A program made the translations under genes and the position numbers. The notes under the pieces were generated by a model that saw nothing but the letters and a program-made list of their open reading frames with translations, ran no database searches and was not told the DNA's origin. Of a stretch of DNA of 64,000 nucleotides, positions 22,920 through 34,419 are shown piece by piece. The stretch's first letter is position 1. Each line of letters opens with the position of its first letter. Origin of the DNA: Angiostrongylus vasorum (lineage: Eukaryota; Nematoda; Chromadorea; Rhabditida; Metastrongylidae); the NCBI GenBank assembly GCA_018806985.1, contig JADANN010000468.1:2188572-2252571 (forward strand), read 5' to 3'.

Positions 22920-23185
22920 ACAAAAAGTCCCGTTTTAGGTTAAACCAATACCAGGATCCACCACCGTCCTGTATTAAAGTACTCGCAAGATGGCAAATCT
23001 CCCTCTATTCTTCAAGTGTAGCGACTGGTGGGGGTGGTGACGGTGTGAAGCAGACCTCGGATATGATGACCTCGGGACTCCAGGGAACCACGATGGCTAA
23101 ACCAGTAAAACTCCAAGAAAGTGTAAATTATGCTGTGGTCCGCACAACCAGTGAAGACGAGCCATCCAAGTGTGGATCTTCAACT
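22920..23185 (+). repeat. Rep-2 copy
   Basis: 'ccaataccaggatccaccacc' through 'gggaaccacgatggctaaacc' to 'agtgaagacgagccatccaag'. It ends ~100 bp from the 3' end of MRPS27, which is on the other strand. Confidence 0.8.
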
Positions 23186-23279
23186 CAGATGGCTTTCCCA
23201 GAAACCAATTGGTTTGTTGCTTCCAACTGTACGTCTAATTGTGCTTTAATTAACTAAATATAACAGTCATAAAATACCT

Positions 23280-25954
23280 TCAGCAAAAAAAACGATCTGC
23301 CTGCGCCTTAATCAAATCCTGTCGACGTTGGTGCCACCGTGTGAACTCTGCTTTCTGTTCTGAAGCCAACGCTTCTTCTTCCTTCTCTCTAATCTGAATA
23401 AGATTGCGTTCGACTTGCAACATATATCAGTGTGAAATGTATAGTACTACTACGTCTCTATTCTTGCGACCACTTTTGAACTACTTTGCTGATTAACTGT
23501 ATTCTCAACTGTTAGATGGGACAAGTTCTGGAAAAAATGGTGCACAAACATTATCGACTACGGATGCTACCGTAGAGCTGATTGGGTCGTCGGCTGCTTT
23601 GCAACGCTTCAACTTCTTGAGTATTTCTCTATGCTACTCAGATGGCTCCTGTCCTTCAAGTGGCGCTAACCGCTGAGAAATCAAATTCGCAACACCGCTA
23701 TGTGTTGACGGTAAAATTAAAGTGCAAGCCAGATCAAGTCTGAAAATACAAACTCACAAAGCTCAATATTTGCAAGATTTAGTTTACATGCAAGAACTTT
23801 CCGCTTTCAAACAAATCAGTACATCAGTACTACAAGAACTATTGGAAACTAAAGGCACTAAGATGTGCTCGCGAAATGTATAACTGGACGCTTCATCGCT
23901 TAACAATGGCTATTGATAAATTCGTCGTTTTCCGAACTGAACAAGGAAACCAAACCTATCATCTCGAACGGCTCCAACAAGCAGCATTAAAGACTGTTGT
24001 ATCTGGTCAGGAAGAGATTTTGAATCACGTGCCACCCATAAAAGAGTTTTACCCGCAAGCAGATGCGGATCGGTGAGATCGAAATGTGAATCGAAGTGTG
24101 GATTTTTCAAATATGGGAACATGAACGTCTTCTATAACAGATGTGAACGTATAACAAATGCTGCCAACTCTGATAAATACAAGAAATCTTTCTTTTCTTT
24201 CAAAACAAACAATAAATCAGCAAAGTAAGAAACAGATAACAAAAAACAAAAAAGAAAAGAAAAAACAAACAAGAGGTAGCAACTTGCATTGTCATCTTCA
24301 TTGACTTGCACTTCCTCTGATTCCTCACACGGCATAGTCTGTTGCTCGGTAGGAAGTTCTGCCCACCTTGCACATGAATATAGAACTGAAAATTACGAAA
24401 CCATTCATAGCGATCTAAAACTGAGAGCTAGTAAGAATTGCTCAATAGTGGATAAGGTAACTTTCTAATGCATTTGGAGGTCACCAACAAACCTAAAAGA
24501 TTCAGTAGTTCATTTTCGGTCATTTCTTGCTGCATTTTCCAGGCAGATAATCGAGCGGCACCTTTAATAAAATTAGTGTTACTAATATTCGTCGTCAACT
24601 TGGAAAAAAAACCATCACGGAGTAGTCACCTCCAAAATCCTCCCGTTTGACGAAATGATCAACAGCTAAGCAAGCAGCGTGTTCATTCATAAAAATACCG
24701 TAGTTTATTGGATCATCCGCGAGTTTGAACAGAAATGATGGATTGTATCGAAGTAGAAGTCTAATTAGTGCGTACTCCGTTGACGGCAATAAATCAGCAG
24801 CGTTTTCACTGTGTCGTAACTTGTATATCAATTCAATCACGTCAACAACCTATAATAACAATCGAAATCTCTGAACAACTGAATACCTTCGCAGGGACTT
24901 TCTCTCCCTATTTCCAAACAGAATTTTAACCATAAGTATCCAACGTCCAGTTAGAAAATTCAGTTACTTTCGCAGTACGAAAGATGGAAAATAAACAAAA
25001 AAGGATAAAGCTCTCTGCGCTGATCAATCCCTGAGGGACGCGCCATGCATTCGATCTCACTAAGCATCGTTGGAGGTGATTGGATTCATATGTGGCCATT
25101 ACAATGACTCGCGGCAGCCTAGCGATGTATCGAGCCACCGCTACTATCCTACCACACAAGTCTGGTAGCAATTTGCCGACCCCGGAGGGATGAAAGGCTT
25201 GGTGAGCCACGGGTACTGGAATCGTTCCCCTTTGTGTGTTACAGGGCGCTTCCAACTAATGCGCTACACGCGGTCAGTGGATGGAAAAAATATAAGAAAG
25301 TTGTTCCGAAATAGGAATCAAATGAAACGGGGTTTGGACGATAACCCTTTTAGAACAAACATAAGATGATTTTTTTTATGTTAAAATCCTAAAAAATAAC
25401 AGATAACAGAGTAGTAGGAGCAGCATTTGTTTCATGCGATGGAGAAAAAGCCACACCTGATCCTTGTGTTCTGCAATGTATACAGCCGCATCGACATCGA
25501 TGGCACTAAAAGGCAAAACAAAACTTGATGAAACAGTAGAGTGAAATACCTTAAAAAAAATATATATGTAAAATAAATGGCCACTAAAACAGTAGGGTTG
25601 AAAAAAACCAGCTCCCAACAGGAAGTACTTCATGGGATAGCTAGTGTATCTTATGTTGAAATAACGAGCAGAATAATGACAAGACCTCTGCCTGACCTTG
25701 CGACACCACCAGCAATGAATTTCTTCTGTACAGCGCTAATCCATTCATAATCACCGCCTAATCCTAGCTTGGCCATCTCCACATGTCTCGATGCCCAATC
25801 CTAGATGAGATGAGATACATAATGATTAGCAAATGTTAGTATCGCAATTATAAAGCGTGACCTTTTCGAGTGAAAACGACTGTGAAAGAAGATGCCTTCG
25901 ACCTTGTAAGCGCCGTGTTCGACATGTTCTCAAGAAGAGCTTCGTCGACCACAT
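23280..25954 (-). CDS. mrps-27: Mitochondrial ribosomal protein S27 (MRPS27-like)
   Basis: Small-subunit mitoribosome protein. Proposed exons (5' to 3' on -) are 25954-25862, 25800-25697, 25505-25457, 24849-24630, 24561-24493, 24385-24288, 24131-23956, 23739-23510 and 23413-23280, all phase-consistent, ~390 residues (human ~414). The first exon is a basic mitochondrial presequence (MWSTKLFLRTCRTRR). Then VIELIYKLRHS, INYGIFMNEHAACLAVDHF, ARLSAWKMQQEM and the C-terminal charged helix IQIREKEEEALASEQ align in order with what I recall of vertebrate MRPS27. Two oddities: exon 6 to 7 needs a GC donor (GCAAGT), and exon 8 contains an in-frame TAG at 23636-23634. The latter may be a sequencing error or real inactivation. 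A SINE-A sits in the intron at 25000-25275. Its position just downstream of HINFP on - suggests an operon. Confidence 0.85.
25000..25275 (-). repeat. SINE-A copy in MRPS27 intron 3
   Basis: Reverse complement of the SINE-A body ('tcaatccctgagggacgcgcc', 'cgatgtatcgagcc', 'ttgccgaccccggaggga') with the tRNA-like head at the 25275 end. Confidence 0.9.
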
Positions 25955-25960
25955 GTGCCA

Positions 25961-25962
25961 CT
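25961..25962 (-). promoter_or_regulatory. Probable trans-splice acceptor of MRPS27
   Basis: On - the ATG at 25954 is preceded by GTTATAG and six bases. No upstream coding exon joins. The candidate HINFP poly(A) signal lies 95 bp upstream, the spacing typical of SL2 sites in nematode operons. Confidence 0.5.
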
Positions 25963-26056
25963 ATAACGTCGCTCAACGAACAGAAATTAAAAATGAGTTT
26001 TCCAATATAACATGTATAAGTAACGATAACATTTGAAAGTAAACTGTTGGAAAATC

Positions 26057-26062
26057 TTTATT
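26057..26062 (-). terminator. Candidate poly(A) signal of HINFP
   Basis: AATAAA on - (TTTATT on +), about 225 bases after the HINFP-like stop and ~95 bases before the MRPS27 trans-splice acceptor. Confidence 0.5.
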
Positions 26063-26287
26063 TAATTAAAAACCCTACTATATACATTCAGCGCAGCAGT
26101 GTAAAACGGAACATCTGAAGAGTCATCAGCAAACCAGTAAATGGAAAAGATTGGCACATCAAAGAAGTGCATGGATCCTCACAACATTCTAGGTTCTAGT
26201 CGATTACAGAAAGTTTACCGTTCATGCCTTTTAATCGAGTGCCCGTTCCAACTTGAAGTGTACGAAATGATTTGAAAAATGGAACTA

Positions 26288-29093
26288 TTACTTCTCATAC
26301 AATACAGTGCGGACCAGTTTACGAGTTTGTAATCGATAACATCCGTCAGCACATCTCTTATAAGAAAACCTAAATGAACTACGTAAAATTGAATAGAATT
26401 CAGAGAAAAAAATTTCTTTGGCAACATCCGCAAAGATGATGCCCCTATCTAATTCATTTTTTACAGATATCTGTACTAATATATGATCAATAACTCAGTC
26501 AACTCACCTAATTTATTTAGCAAACAGACTGAATATGTACCTGCTAAATCCCTCAGGGACCGGGCACTCATGCTTCCGAGATAGGTGACGGGTTAGGCCA
26601 TGACCCGTCATATACTTTGAACCACAAATATGGCAAAGATAAGGTTTCTCATTTGCATTCTGCAAAACATGAAAAGAAAGATGACTTGAGACCGAGTGCG
26701 AATTGAACTTGTTCGAAAAAAACTAGAAAACAAACCCCCAGAATGGGACAACATGTGCTTGTCAAGCTGTTTTTTCCAACGAAAACGCTGATCACATATC
26801 GTACAAACCTCCCTAGGCGGTGCATGAACAGCACCGTGCCGAACGAGGTCAGCCTAGAAGTCATAAATTAATAGGACCATAAAGTTGTCAACACCTAAAC
26901 CTGGACACTGAAGAGTATAATGCGTCAATAAAGAAATCACGGGCTCTCATGAATTGGTTCATTAAGGACTGCATTGTTCTTTGAAAAAGAACACTCAGAC
27001 TATTCACAGTAACCAAACAAGGAAATGGTTCTTTTTATATTTTAGCAATGACTTATGCTAGATTTGACTCCGTTTATTTACTACCTACTTACTTTTACTT
27101 TATTTACTATTTACTTGACTCTTGCATTTACCATATCTACAGTTTCGTGCAAAAGTAACTGCGGTTTAAGTCGGTGGATTTTAAAATGCAATGAACTGTG
27201 TGCAGTGACGTCAGTTTTTATTTACTGCCTACTATTTTTTTAATGGCAGGACATTATGTGAAATATAACCATAATGTTGCTGAGATATTTGCAAACTCCG
27301 GACCCCTAGTGTCTGCGGTGGAGACCGAACACGCTAATGTGAGAGGTGCTGGGATCCGCGCAATAAAACGTGAAGACGGGTCACATAAAGATATAAAAAA
27401 AACAGATAGCCTTAAGACGATGGAGCAAAATCTCTTCTTTAGGACTATCACGGTCTAAATTCCTCAACCACTTTGGTTATCGAAAAAACCATCATGGTCT
27501 GCTATGTGTTAAATCATTACAGCTAGGCTTAAATACATGTTCATTAGTCCAAAGTGGAACCATTAGAATCTACATCTTTTGCCGACAAGATGCAAGGTTT
27601 CTTTTGGTGTGGTAGATTAAATTACAAGGTTCTCCAAGCAATGAATTTTTTCAGTGACATTTCTAATAGCATCTTCGTTGTTGAACAATTTCTCAGGTAA
27701 AAAATTGTTGAGAAGTTCCACAAAGTTGATGAGCTCGATATCCAGCGAGTATGGCAAGTGTTTGACCATCTTGGCACAACTAATTCAATTTCGGAGTGGT
27801 AGTTGAACGACAAATAACTGGACGTCGTCGTGCAACGAAATCTTTTGATGAACACGAAACGCAGCGATTCCAGTAAGTGATCGCTTTTGTCGACTTCTCG
27901 ACAATACTTCAATACTTATCTGCTTTGGTGGTCCGGCCAGGATTCAAGCATTATTGTAGGTGGGCTCATATCCAGGTCGTTAAAAAGTGATCGCAACCTT
28001 ACTTTTGTTATAAATTTAGACTAGGCAAAATGTTTAGGGACTTTGCCTAGATCCTGTGGTTGTGCTAAATACTGTCTGTTGTCTTACAAGATGCAATTTC
28101 CATCGCATGTTGCAATTCGATCGAGAAATTGCGCAGAGAAAGTCCTGAGTACATTCACAATGGCAATCTCCAAAGGTTTTCGGAAACTCCTTCGCTCGGA
28201 GAACATCGAAATTGTTTTCTAACAAATAAACCCGTGATTTGTTGGCAAAGATGTGCCTATTTAGGATTGTATTTGAGCCCAGTTGCAATTATCTGAAACG
28301 GTCTGAAACATCTACATTTACTTTTTAAACTTGCTACTTTTTTATAGCTACTTCCCATATCTTTATTTCTTACAACTGCTTTCCACCAAACCAACACTGA
28401 TTTCACATTTTTTTGAATCTTATGTGCACATTATGTTAATTTAGATGGTTTTATCACGCCGGCTTTAAAGAAATTCGTCGTAAACGAATTTACCAGATTC
28501 TAGTGTATGACCTACCCAAAACTACTTGAATTGTCACTCATAAGTACCTAATATGAATGTGTAGTGTTCGCTAAATGTCTGAATAGCGGTCCTTAATATT
28601 AAAAGATCCTTGGATAAACAAGTACTCCGATGAAACTTGCCGTAGAATAGAAGCATTTGCCGCATTCAGAACAAGCGAGATTTTTTTGCCCGCTCAGTGT
28701 GCTTCACTAGAATATGCCTTAAATCAAAAAGTCAAAATCGACGAATGAAAAGGATGTACTGAGTATCAGCTACTTGTGGAGATCAGATGGCAGCGATACA
28801 GCTAATCCACATGTTGGGCACTGACGGCCATTGATATGGCGGCGCACATGATTCACTAACGAGCGCTCATCACCGAAGCGACGTTGACAAAGCAGACAGA
28901 GCTAAATGTGAACCTTTTTCAGAAATCGAATGTCTCCGCAAAATACAGATTACCTACGTGTGTGTTTTCCTCATTAGCTGGAAGGGGAATACGTTTACGG
29001 AGATGTTCGTATAGCTTGTCAGGTCGTGAAAAAAAGCGACCACAAAATGGACACGCGCAGTACTTCTCACCGCTGTGATGACGAACATGTTTC
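26288..29093 (-). CDS. HINFP: HINFP-like C2H2 zinc-finger factor, 5' end unresolved
   Basis: Proposed exons on - are 29093-28958, 28901-28774, 28717-28641, 26853-26736, 26659-26541 and 26369-26288. In order: CPFCGRFFSRPDKLYEHLRK, LCLLCQRRFGDERSLVNHVR, QCPTCGLAVSLPSDLHKH, CSECGKCFYSTADLVRHGAV, VCTICDQRFRWKKQLDKHM and LCHICGSKYMTGHGLTRHLS. These are followed by PEGFSRFSYKRCADGCYRLQ and a stop. That finger order and the R(F/Y)xYKxxxDGxxRLQ tail are characteristic of HINFP/MIZF, the histone H4 promoter factor. Earlier fingers expected of the family were not found upstream. Two single-base homopolymer surpluses break the frame: A7 near 28687-28693 and G5 at 26735-26739. The third exon uses a GC donor, and the 1.8-kb intron after it holds a dead mariner and a SINE-B. 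Confidence 0.8.
27200..27345 (-). repeat. SINE-B copy in HINFP intron
   Basis: 'tttttatttactgcctac', 'ggcaggacattatgtgaaatat' and 'gctgagatatttgcaaact' on +, as in other copies. A short 'gaggtgctgggatc' block after it matches the tail of the SINE-C copy at 61326-61553. Confidence 0.75.
27610..28222 (-). mobile_element. Mariner transposase remnant
   Basis: On -: FLDRIATCDGNCIL near 28130-28090 corresponds to the first DDE-region aspartate block (…RIVTCDEKWI in mariners). Farther on, LHDDVQLFVVQL near 27810 corresponds to the HDNARPHxA block, and KHLPYSLDIELINF to LPHPPYSPDLxPxDF at ~27760-27720. Then NFLPEKLFNNEDAIRN follows. Blocks are in order but in shifting frames with a stop before the third. 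The element is inactive and lies inside a HINFP-like intron. Confidence 0.8.
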
Positions 29094-29567
29094 CTACAAT
29101 GGTGACTACAGCAGTGACATTGCACTATTTTGTCGATTGTTGGCACTAATGAAGCTAACTTTGTAGAACATAATGAAAACGACAAAAAGGATGCTGAGAT
29201 GTCAGAAAACTCGAGACCTTGGAAGAGCTCCGCAGCCGCGATTACCCTTACAGAGTGATCACGGGCTGGCTATCTACCACACCAACCTAGACGTTGTAAG
29301 CGGCGAGCTCTTGAGGCGAGTTCAATTCGCTTCTTCATATTTTTGTGTAAATCTTGTTGTTACTAAGCTGTAGCCAGAATTTCAGTTCATGAAAAAACCT
29401 TGAACGTCTCGACTTCGTTTTTCTCTCTAGAAGTCCATCCAGAGAAGTACAAATTGCCGTTGGTAGCGAATGTGTGTTATTTGGTTGAAACGCGTAACGT
29501 TATATGATTACACTTTGCTTGTGTGTTTTCTGTTGCGTTTAATGGGCGCTTGTTTTCTTGTATAATT
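29094..29567. other. No clear gene; short SINE-B trace
   Basis: 29230-29330 resembles a SINE-B head on - ('gcgattacccttac', 'ctatctaccacaccaacc'). I did not find the missing N-terminal fingers of HINFP here. Confidence 0.4.
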
Positions 29568-29760
29568 TTATCCCTGTAGGTGTTGTTGATTTTCATATCT
29601 TTTATTTTCTCTTATAACCTCCATCTTCATTTCACGAGCGATTGTTTGTTCAACGCTTGTCCACATCGTACCAACGGTTGAATCAACGACACAACTAATT
29701 ATAATGATTACTGAAATACGCAATATTTCCAAATTCCTAAAGAATCCATCAGCGTCAGAT
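29568..29760 (-). CDS. Possible coding exon, unassigned
   Basis: After a good acceptor (TTATTTTATGCAG on -) a 63-codon frame runs SDADGFFRNLEILRISV, a short hydrophobic stretch, then VEQTIAREMKMEVIRENKRY and a stop shortly after. Composition looks coding (amphipathic, charged helix). It could be the last exon of a separate gene or a 5' exon of the HINFP-like gene; I recognise no domain. Confidence 0.35.
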
Positions 29761-30142
29761 CTGCATAAAATAAGAAGTCCAGAAAGAAAAAATAAATGAG
29801 TGTTACTCAATGAACATCCCCAATTCAGCAAGCAAATTAATGCCACTTAAAACCAATGGGAGAGGGAAACTAGTTAGTGCTTGTTGAAGACCATGTTGGT
29901 TTGCCAAATAGTGCAAAAAAATAAGCAGCTCAACAAAAATTGGACAGAAACCCACAGTTTTATGAGATGTCATCATCACTCATAAACTTACACAGTTTCT
30001 GTTTTACTCTTAGAGCACGAAGATGTACTACGCTGCAGAAAACCGCTAGAACACATGAGCCTAAAGAAGAAGAATGGACTCGACGTGATTCGAATACAAA
30101 GTGAAACAGTGTTTTTCTATCCATGAGATTACAAACAAACAC

Positions 30143-30385
30143 CTCCCAACGGTTTACCGCCTCATCGTGGGTGGGAAGAACTCCTAGGTGTCGGAGTGCG
30201 ATGTACAGCGGGGTGATTCGTCTCCGCGGAACTGTCTCTCATGCTGAGAAGGAGTCCGGTGTTTCCATCAGGAAGCCTAACTAAGAGTAAACCAATACCA
30301 GGATCCAGCACCGTCCTGGTATTAAATTAGTGGCGTGGTGGCAAATCTCCCTTTGATCCACAAGAGCTACGACTGCCTGTGGTTT
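30143..30385 (+). repeat. Rep-2 copy, 3' truncated
   Basis: 'cctcccaacggtttaccgcctc' start, ending after 'cgactgcctgtgg', where other copies continue. Confidence 0.8.
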
Positions 30386-30649
30386 AATTTATGAAACAAA
30401 AAACAGATTTAAGGCACGAGTGCTTTATTACAATACACTACCTGGTTCCGTATTTCAGGCCAATTTTTCAATTCGAGTAGGCCTCATCTCAATTGTCACC
30501 GCAAATGAATGCTATGCGACTGGAAGCACTCTTAAGAAAGTGGACAAAAGAAAAAAAATTCTCTAGTGTTCAAGAGCCCATTACTGAAATCTATGATATA
30601 GTCAACATTCTCTTAGATGCCTAAGCTAACATGAAGTTGTTATGAAACT

Positions 30650-30790
30650 TTTATTCGACTAACATTCCGATATCTTCGTCTTATTCGGAGCCGCTTTGAT
30701 CCGAGTCGGTTGTCTACATCTCGTTGTCTTCGCGAAATAGGTCTTCGTCGTCGAATCGGGTTGAGTTTTTCGGATGTTAGCACCGTTCGC
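30650..30790. mobile_element. MITE-1 fragment
   Basis: 'cttttattcgactaac', 'cgatatcttcgtcttattcgg' and 'gatccgagtcgg' match the MITE-1 terminus with decay. No second end found. Confidence 0.6.
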
Positions 30791-31049
30791 TTTCAAAGAT
30801 ATCTAGAGTTTTGATTCATGTGTATTAGAACGTTTTCCGGAGCAAAGCTGCATAGGTCATTGGAATTTTTCATAGCTGAGGCTGTGGATTAACATACTCC
30901 TCTCCAGGCTTCGTAGAAGCCGAAGTTAAGCAATCACAGTATAGCCTTGTCAGTTCTTCAAACAGTAAAAAATGAGTACCTAGAAGTAATTTTTAACCTC
31001 ACTTTGGTATCATCGTTTCCTTTAAAGTCTTTCCAGTACCTTTAAAGTC

Positions 31050-32800
31050 TTTCCAGTACTTAGTGAAGAACATGGTGGAGCACCCTCTGGATCTCCCACA
31101 TTTTCATCCCGTCATCTGTTCTCCTTGTTATGTGACCGGGCCTTCCTCATTTTGCTATCGATGTTTAATTCCCTTGGATACCGAAAACGAAATAGGTTTC
31201 GAAGGTCTGAGCTATGCATTCCGGCTAGATATTGTACGGGCCAGCTATATCTCAGAAGGCATCGTTCAAGCGCTCTATGAGTAGCGCGGAGTATTCTTAA
31301 CGTGGTTTAAGTGTCAGCCCACGTCTCTGCAGAATAACAGAGCTCTGATTGGACTATTGAATCGGAAAGACGAGTGTGGAATTGTGGGTCCGTTAGTTGG
31401 TCGGCGGCTTTTTTGAGGGGTTCGAATGCGACCCATGTTGCTCTCTTCTTCAGTTCAATTCTTTCTTCAAGTTGTTCTCCATGTTCATTGAACGTTCAAG
31501 GTACACATATTAGGTGGCCTATGTAACGTGCAATCATAAAACCATGCAATTCGATATGTACGCCTTCGGACCATAAGTTCTTCACTAAGTAGGTCTTCAT
31601 TCTATTGATACACAGTCCAATCCAATATTTTTTTCATGCTTCGCTGAGTTCATTGAGTATCTTTTCTTCGGCACGGTGCTCCTCCAAAAGATGACAGTAT
31701 CATCCTCGAAATGAAGAGTTGATAGGAATTTTCCATCGATATATATGCCATTTTCGTTCCAATCGACAGACTTCATTAACCGCTGCAATGCGCAGCAAAC
31801 CGCTTTCGAGGAAGTGTTAATCCATGTCAAACCTTTTTGGTGCGGGATCGACGAAAAAGCTGTATATTTGCATGCATCTCCGATAACACTCTATTAGTGC
31901 TCGTATACAGAGCGGATCCCCTCTTTTGTCAACGAGCGCTGATAGGATTGCGTTCGTTTCGCTACTGTTAAACAATTTTTCCTAGTCGAGAAAGCTTAGG
32001 AGAAAAAACAGATGCTACTCCCGACGGACTTTTGCGATCCGTCCTACGGTTTGGATGTGGCCCATGCAGCAGAATGCCTGTCCGAATCCTGCTTGCTCAA
32101 CTGGTTGTCCTTCGCCCAAGGTCTTCGATATGCACAAAAAGAAAATATTCGTGAACAACTTATAGAGCACACTCAGCAACCACTGGACGGTAGTTGCGAA
32201 GATCCCTTCAGTCATACTTCCTGGGTGTGATGACCGCGCGCTAGGTTCTCCACTGGTCTGGGATTTTCTTCTTCTGAAAGTAAGATTTCATGTGATTTGC
32301 GAGAAGTACGCGTAGATCGTGGCCACCAGGTTTAATGAAATCGGTGGTGATGTTATCGAGTCCTGGAGCTGTGCTTGTCTCCATGTTTTCTGTCGCAACT
32401 TAAGCATCAGAGAGTAGATTTCCTGGCCGTTTTTTTATGAGTAGGGACTTCGGTGTCCGAGAGGGAGGCTGTGGAGCGCACCACATCATGATGACTTGTT
32501 TTGATGGTTCTACCTTCATTGATCGGGGCGGACAGCGGAATATTGTAGTCGCACATTCCCAACGCCAATTTTACAGCCTATGACGCTTTTGAGCTTCTTC
32601 GAATAACCTTTTTCTGCTTATCGCCTGTGTAGCTTGTCGTCCCATTGGTCGTTGATTGACTCGAGCGGGCGCCAGTAAGCCCCTCTCTTTTTCCCTGTCG
32701 CACGGAAGAGTAGCCCAGTGGCTCCTTCTCGCTCTAGCGACACATTAAGCATCATATCTTTCTTCTAGAGCTTTCTTTGAAGACTTTGACCGTCGATTCG
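31050..32800 (-). mobile_element. RTE remnant A
   Basis: On -, in element order: APGLDNITTDFIKPGGHDL near 32370, KKKIPDQWRT near 32270, DLRNYRP near 32190, then an RT palm-like block FLSTLHFEDDTVIF near 31700 and a C-terminal block MRKARSHNKE near 31150. Several stops and frameshifts. The RT box has EDD rather than ADD. Confidence 0.85.
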
Positions 32801-33330
32801 GAGGCTTTGCTGCTGTACTCTTGACATCCCGAGAAATCCACTCACAAACGGCTCTTGTTCATCGATTGCCATTCACATGTTCGTTCCGTTTGTGCCCTCG
32901 TTCGGCCCAACTTATCTTCGAGAGCTTGGCGTATAGAACGGCGTCTTTGATTTTTTATCCTAGATGCAGGTTGGAGCTTTGCATCTCTCCCTTTCCTTGT
33001 GTGATACGTTATACACTTAGTATCGTCCTTTCGACCGCGTGTTCCAAAACACTGACTGATCTTTCACCCTACTTGAGTAGCGACCAAGCCTCTGATGTAT
33101 ACGTTAGAGCAGGAAAGATCGTGGAGTCGAAAATTTGGGTACGGAGCCGAGTGTCCTTTTTTCACTACATCCTTGATGCTTTTGAAAGCCTCCCAAACCG
33201 CTCGCCTCCTCCTGCTCAACTCTAAGGCTGAGTGGTTCGCCATGTTGACTTTCCGACCTAGATAAAGAGGTCACACTTTCTGAACAACAACATGGTTTTG
33301 CTGGTATTCTTTTGAACATGGGCATTGAAT
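32801..33330 (-). mobile_element. RTE C-terminal fragment
   Basis: On -, SRRRRAVWEAFKSIKDV and similar segments correspond to the region after the RT palm of the RTE family. It has no upstream RT of its own and abuts the next fragment. Confidence 0.7.
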
Positions 33331-34389
33331 ACTGACCAGTAACGTGTGAGCCGAGGCAGTGTGTAGTTGAGCACTGGCGGAAAGTTCTTCATGTGTTCAG
33401 ATCTTATAAAGTCTGGTCCAAGTGCTGTTCGATTCTTCACCTAGCAAATAGCATGTTGGATTTGGGAAGGGAGAATGTGTGGGGCGATATATTCATCCTT
33501 TTTTTATTTTGTATGAGTGCAAGAAGACGCGGCTATTTCCACTGCCTTTCTGGAAGGTGTAACGGTTCCTTGTGGGCATCGGAGTGCATTTATTCTAGTT
33601 GGCAAAGCTTCGATGAGCTTTACGAGTGCATGTCCCATCCTCTGCCGCTTTGGCCATAATTGCTAACCTTCTCTCTTTAAGGTCCTCTTTTGTCGCCTTT
33701 CTACCTTGTTTCAGAAGTTCGAACCTCAGCAAGCGGTTGCCTGTGGCTCGTACGATTCCATGTTGACAGATCAGCTAAAGCATTTCTGGCGACAGGCGTC
33801 TCTTAGTGACTTTCGAACTCCTAACTTTCACAGCGCTGAGGTGAATATGTTGAAAGAGCTCATGGTGTTGCTCGTTGATATTATCAAGAATGGTATCTTT
33901 CCAACATCCAACTAGTGAATTTAACTATTCACAATTAATGATGGTTTCGAAGTTTGGTTTTCTGAGCTTATCCGCTTCCTATTCTTTCTACGAAAAATGG
34001 GATCTTAAACGAAGGAGGGGATGGCCTGCTCCCGTATTGAATTTTGGGACAATAGGGGCACCAATTAGAGCAAACCTTCAATTTACTATGATGTGGCATA
34101 ATTTGTAACGGTGCTCTTCACTGGAAGAACCCCATGTCCAGCGTTGAGAGTGGGGCTTCTGGAACTGCGGGTCAACATGAGTAGTCTTCATCGTCATTAT
34201 ACACTCAGACAACCGGATTTTCTCCAGTTCCTCTCCGGTGTCATAGATGATGTTCAATGGGTGGCGTCTACTCGTCTCAGCCAATCCGATGAAATCGCAC
34301 CTTATCCTTCTTGCCTGCAGGATCAAGTCGTCTACTGAGGACTCAGATCCAAACCAGAGTGCACTGTAGGTACAAATCGTCACCTTCAC
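33258..34389 (-). mobile_element. RTE remnant B (endonuclease and linker)
   Basis: On -, ICTYSALWFGSESSVDDL and RIRCDFIGLAETSRRHPL at 34380-34270 are the start of the APE-like endonuclease. GPDFIRSEHMKNFPPVLNY near 33420 is the pre-RT region. The element stops before the RT palm. Confidence 0.85.
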
Positions 34390-34419
34390 CTGTATAAACT
34401 GTCGTCCCGTTGATCATTA

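Noticed and set aside
22667..23257. 196-codon open frame on +
   Set aside because: It runs through a Rep-2 copy that is shared in other frames elsewhere, and it faces the 3' end of MRPS27; no domain.
27620..28288. Separate host gene on - with coding-like exons
   Set aside because: The blocks match mariner transposase landmarks in order, with shifting frames and a stop.
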